Positions 6,427 to 7,136 of a stretch of 7,136 bases of DNA are shown piece by piece. The notes beneath the pieces are model-generated. The model was not told where the DNA came from. It saw nothing but the letters and a program-made list of their open reading frames with translations, and did not search any database. Every line of letters starts with the position of its first letter. Within the stretch, counting starts at the first letter, position 1. Origin of the DNA: Anaerolineae bacterium (GTDB lineage Bacteria > Chloroflexota > Anaerolineae > Aggregatilineales > Aggregatilineaceae); contig JADLHR010000069.1 of NCBI GenBank assembly GCA_020848665.1, forward strand, positions 1 to 7,136, read 5' to 3'. A program made the translations under genes and the position numbers.

Positions 6427-7136
6427 CCGGTCTTGTTAAGCCGCAGAATTGCCAGCAGCAGCGGCACGCCAACCAGCCCTGTGAATACCCCCAGCGGGAC
6501 TTCGACCGACCACAGCGTGCGGGCGAGCGTGTCGATCACCAGCAGGAACGACGCGCCGAGCGCCATCGTCGCCGGAATCAACCGCTGATGATCTGGTCCG
6601 ACCAGCGTCCGCGCCGCGTGCGGGATCACCAGCCCGACCCATCCGATCACCCCGCCGACCGAGACTGCGACCGAGGTCATCAGCGTGCTGCACAGGATAA
6701 TCAGCAGCTTGAGGCGCGCCGGGTTCAGCCCCAGCGCCAGCGCCTCGTGATCGCCGAGCGATAACACGTTCAATCGCCAGCGCACGCCCCACATAAACAC
6801 CATCCCGACGAGGCTGATCAGCGCGAGAATCGGGATGTCGGCCAGGGTCACATCCGTCAGGCCGCCGAGCAGCCAGTACGTGATCGCGGGCAGGCTGTCG
6901 AGCGGGTCTGCGATGTATTTCAGCACCGAAGTCAACGAGCCGAAAAACGATCCGATCAGGATGCCGACCAGCGTCAGGACCAGCAGCGGCGCGCTGTAGT
7001 ACAGGCGGCTGATACTGTAGGCCAGCAGCACGGCCAGCAGCCCGAAGCCGAAGGCGGAAAGCTGTACCATCCCCGCGCCCGCCGAAAGCAGCAGCATCAG
7101 CGCCGCGCCGAAGCCCGCCCCGCTGGTGACGCCCAG
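6417..7136 (-). CDS. FecCD-family ABC transporter permease, N-terminus outside window
   Basis: Membrane subunit of a metal-chelate importer of the BtuC/FecCD/FhuB family. 239 residues are visible, against about 330-350 for the family, and the frame is open to the right window edge, so the first third is missing. It begins with LGVTSGAGFGAAL, which matches the conserved LGxxxGA region after the second or third helix; the ATG at 7097 is internal, not the start. About seven or eight transmembrane segments follow. Hallmarks are LNVLSLGDHEALALGLN, the cytoplasmic coupling helix that contacts the ATPase, GGVIGWVGLVIPHAARTLVGPDH, and EVPLGVFTGLVGVPLLLAIL near the C-terminus. The stop overlaps the start of the ATPase gene. 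A substrate-binding lipoprotein gene is expected upstream, beyond the window. Confidence 0.92.
   Translation of the reverse strand: MGVTSGAGFGAALMLLLSAGAGMVQLSAFGFGLLAVLLAYSISRLYYSAPLLVLTLVGILIGSFFGSLTSVLKYIADPLDSLPAITYWLLGGLTDVTLADIPILALISLVGMVFMWGVRWRLNVLSLGDHEALALGLNPARLKLLIILCSTLMTSVAVSVGGVIGWVGLVIPHAARTLVGPDHQRLIPATMALGASFLLVIDTLARTLWSVEVPLGVFTGLVGVPLLLAILRLNKTGWK

Overview
This is a high-GC bacterial window. All seven genes that can be supported lie on the minus strand, so the biological reading direction is right to left. The fused gamma-alpha/beta 2-oxoacid:ferredoxin oxidoreductase, the FadR-type GntR regulator with an atypical FCD domain, and the high GC content suggest Chloroflexota (Anaerolineae-like) or possibly Actinomycetota. 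This is inference from protein style; there is no rRNA or phylogenetic marker here.

Layout in transcription order. (1) 7136-6417: C-terminal two thirds of a FecCD-family ABC permease, cut by the window edge. It overlaps (2) 6426-5569, its ATPase. Together they are two parts of a metal-chelate (iron-siderophore, haem or cobalamin type) importer. The substrate-binding protein is not visible and probably lies beyond the right edge. (3) 5487-4537: a ten-helix EamA/DMT transporter, preceded by an 81-bp gap with a candidate promoter embedded in a perfect 8-bp inverted repeat. (4) 4486-4055: a TatA/TatB-family protein, 50 bp after the transporter. That gap contains a tandem 13-bp duplication that also duplicates the Shine-Dalgarno sequence. 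(5) 3887-3144: a FadR-type GntR regulator with a good promoter and two overlapping palindromes just downstream of the predicted transcription start, suggesting autoregulation. (6) 2964-1132 and (7) 1129-86: the alpha (gamma-alpha fused) and beta subunits of a 2-oxoacid:ferredoxin oxidoreductase, two bases apart and clearly one operon. Downstream of the beta gene is a degenerate tandem repeat with an 11-bp period, running from just after the stop codon towards the left window edge.

How the genes work together. The regulator sits directly upstream of the oxidoreductase operon in the same orientation and shares a short 9-bp motif with its upstream region, so control of korAB by this regulator is plausible but unproven. 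The importer, the EamA exporter-like protein and the Tat component are envelope functions with no obvious common pathway. The oxidoreductase needs low-potential ferredoxin and has iron-sulfur ligands, so iron uptake nearby could be useful, but this is only a contextual remark. No mobile element, CRISPR array, tRNA or rRNA was recognised. No stretch over 300 bp lacks a gene. I did not find convincing evidence of an undescribed multi-gene system. The most unusual signals are non-coding: the 11-bp phased repeat, the overlapping palindromes before the regulator, the palindromic promoter before the transporter, and the duplicated ribosome-binding site before the Tat gene.
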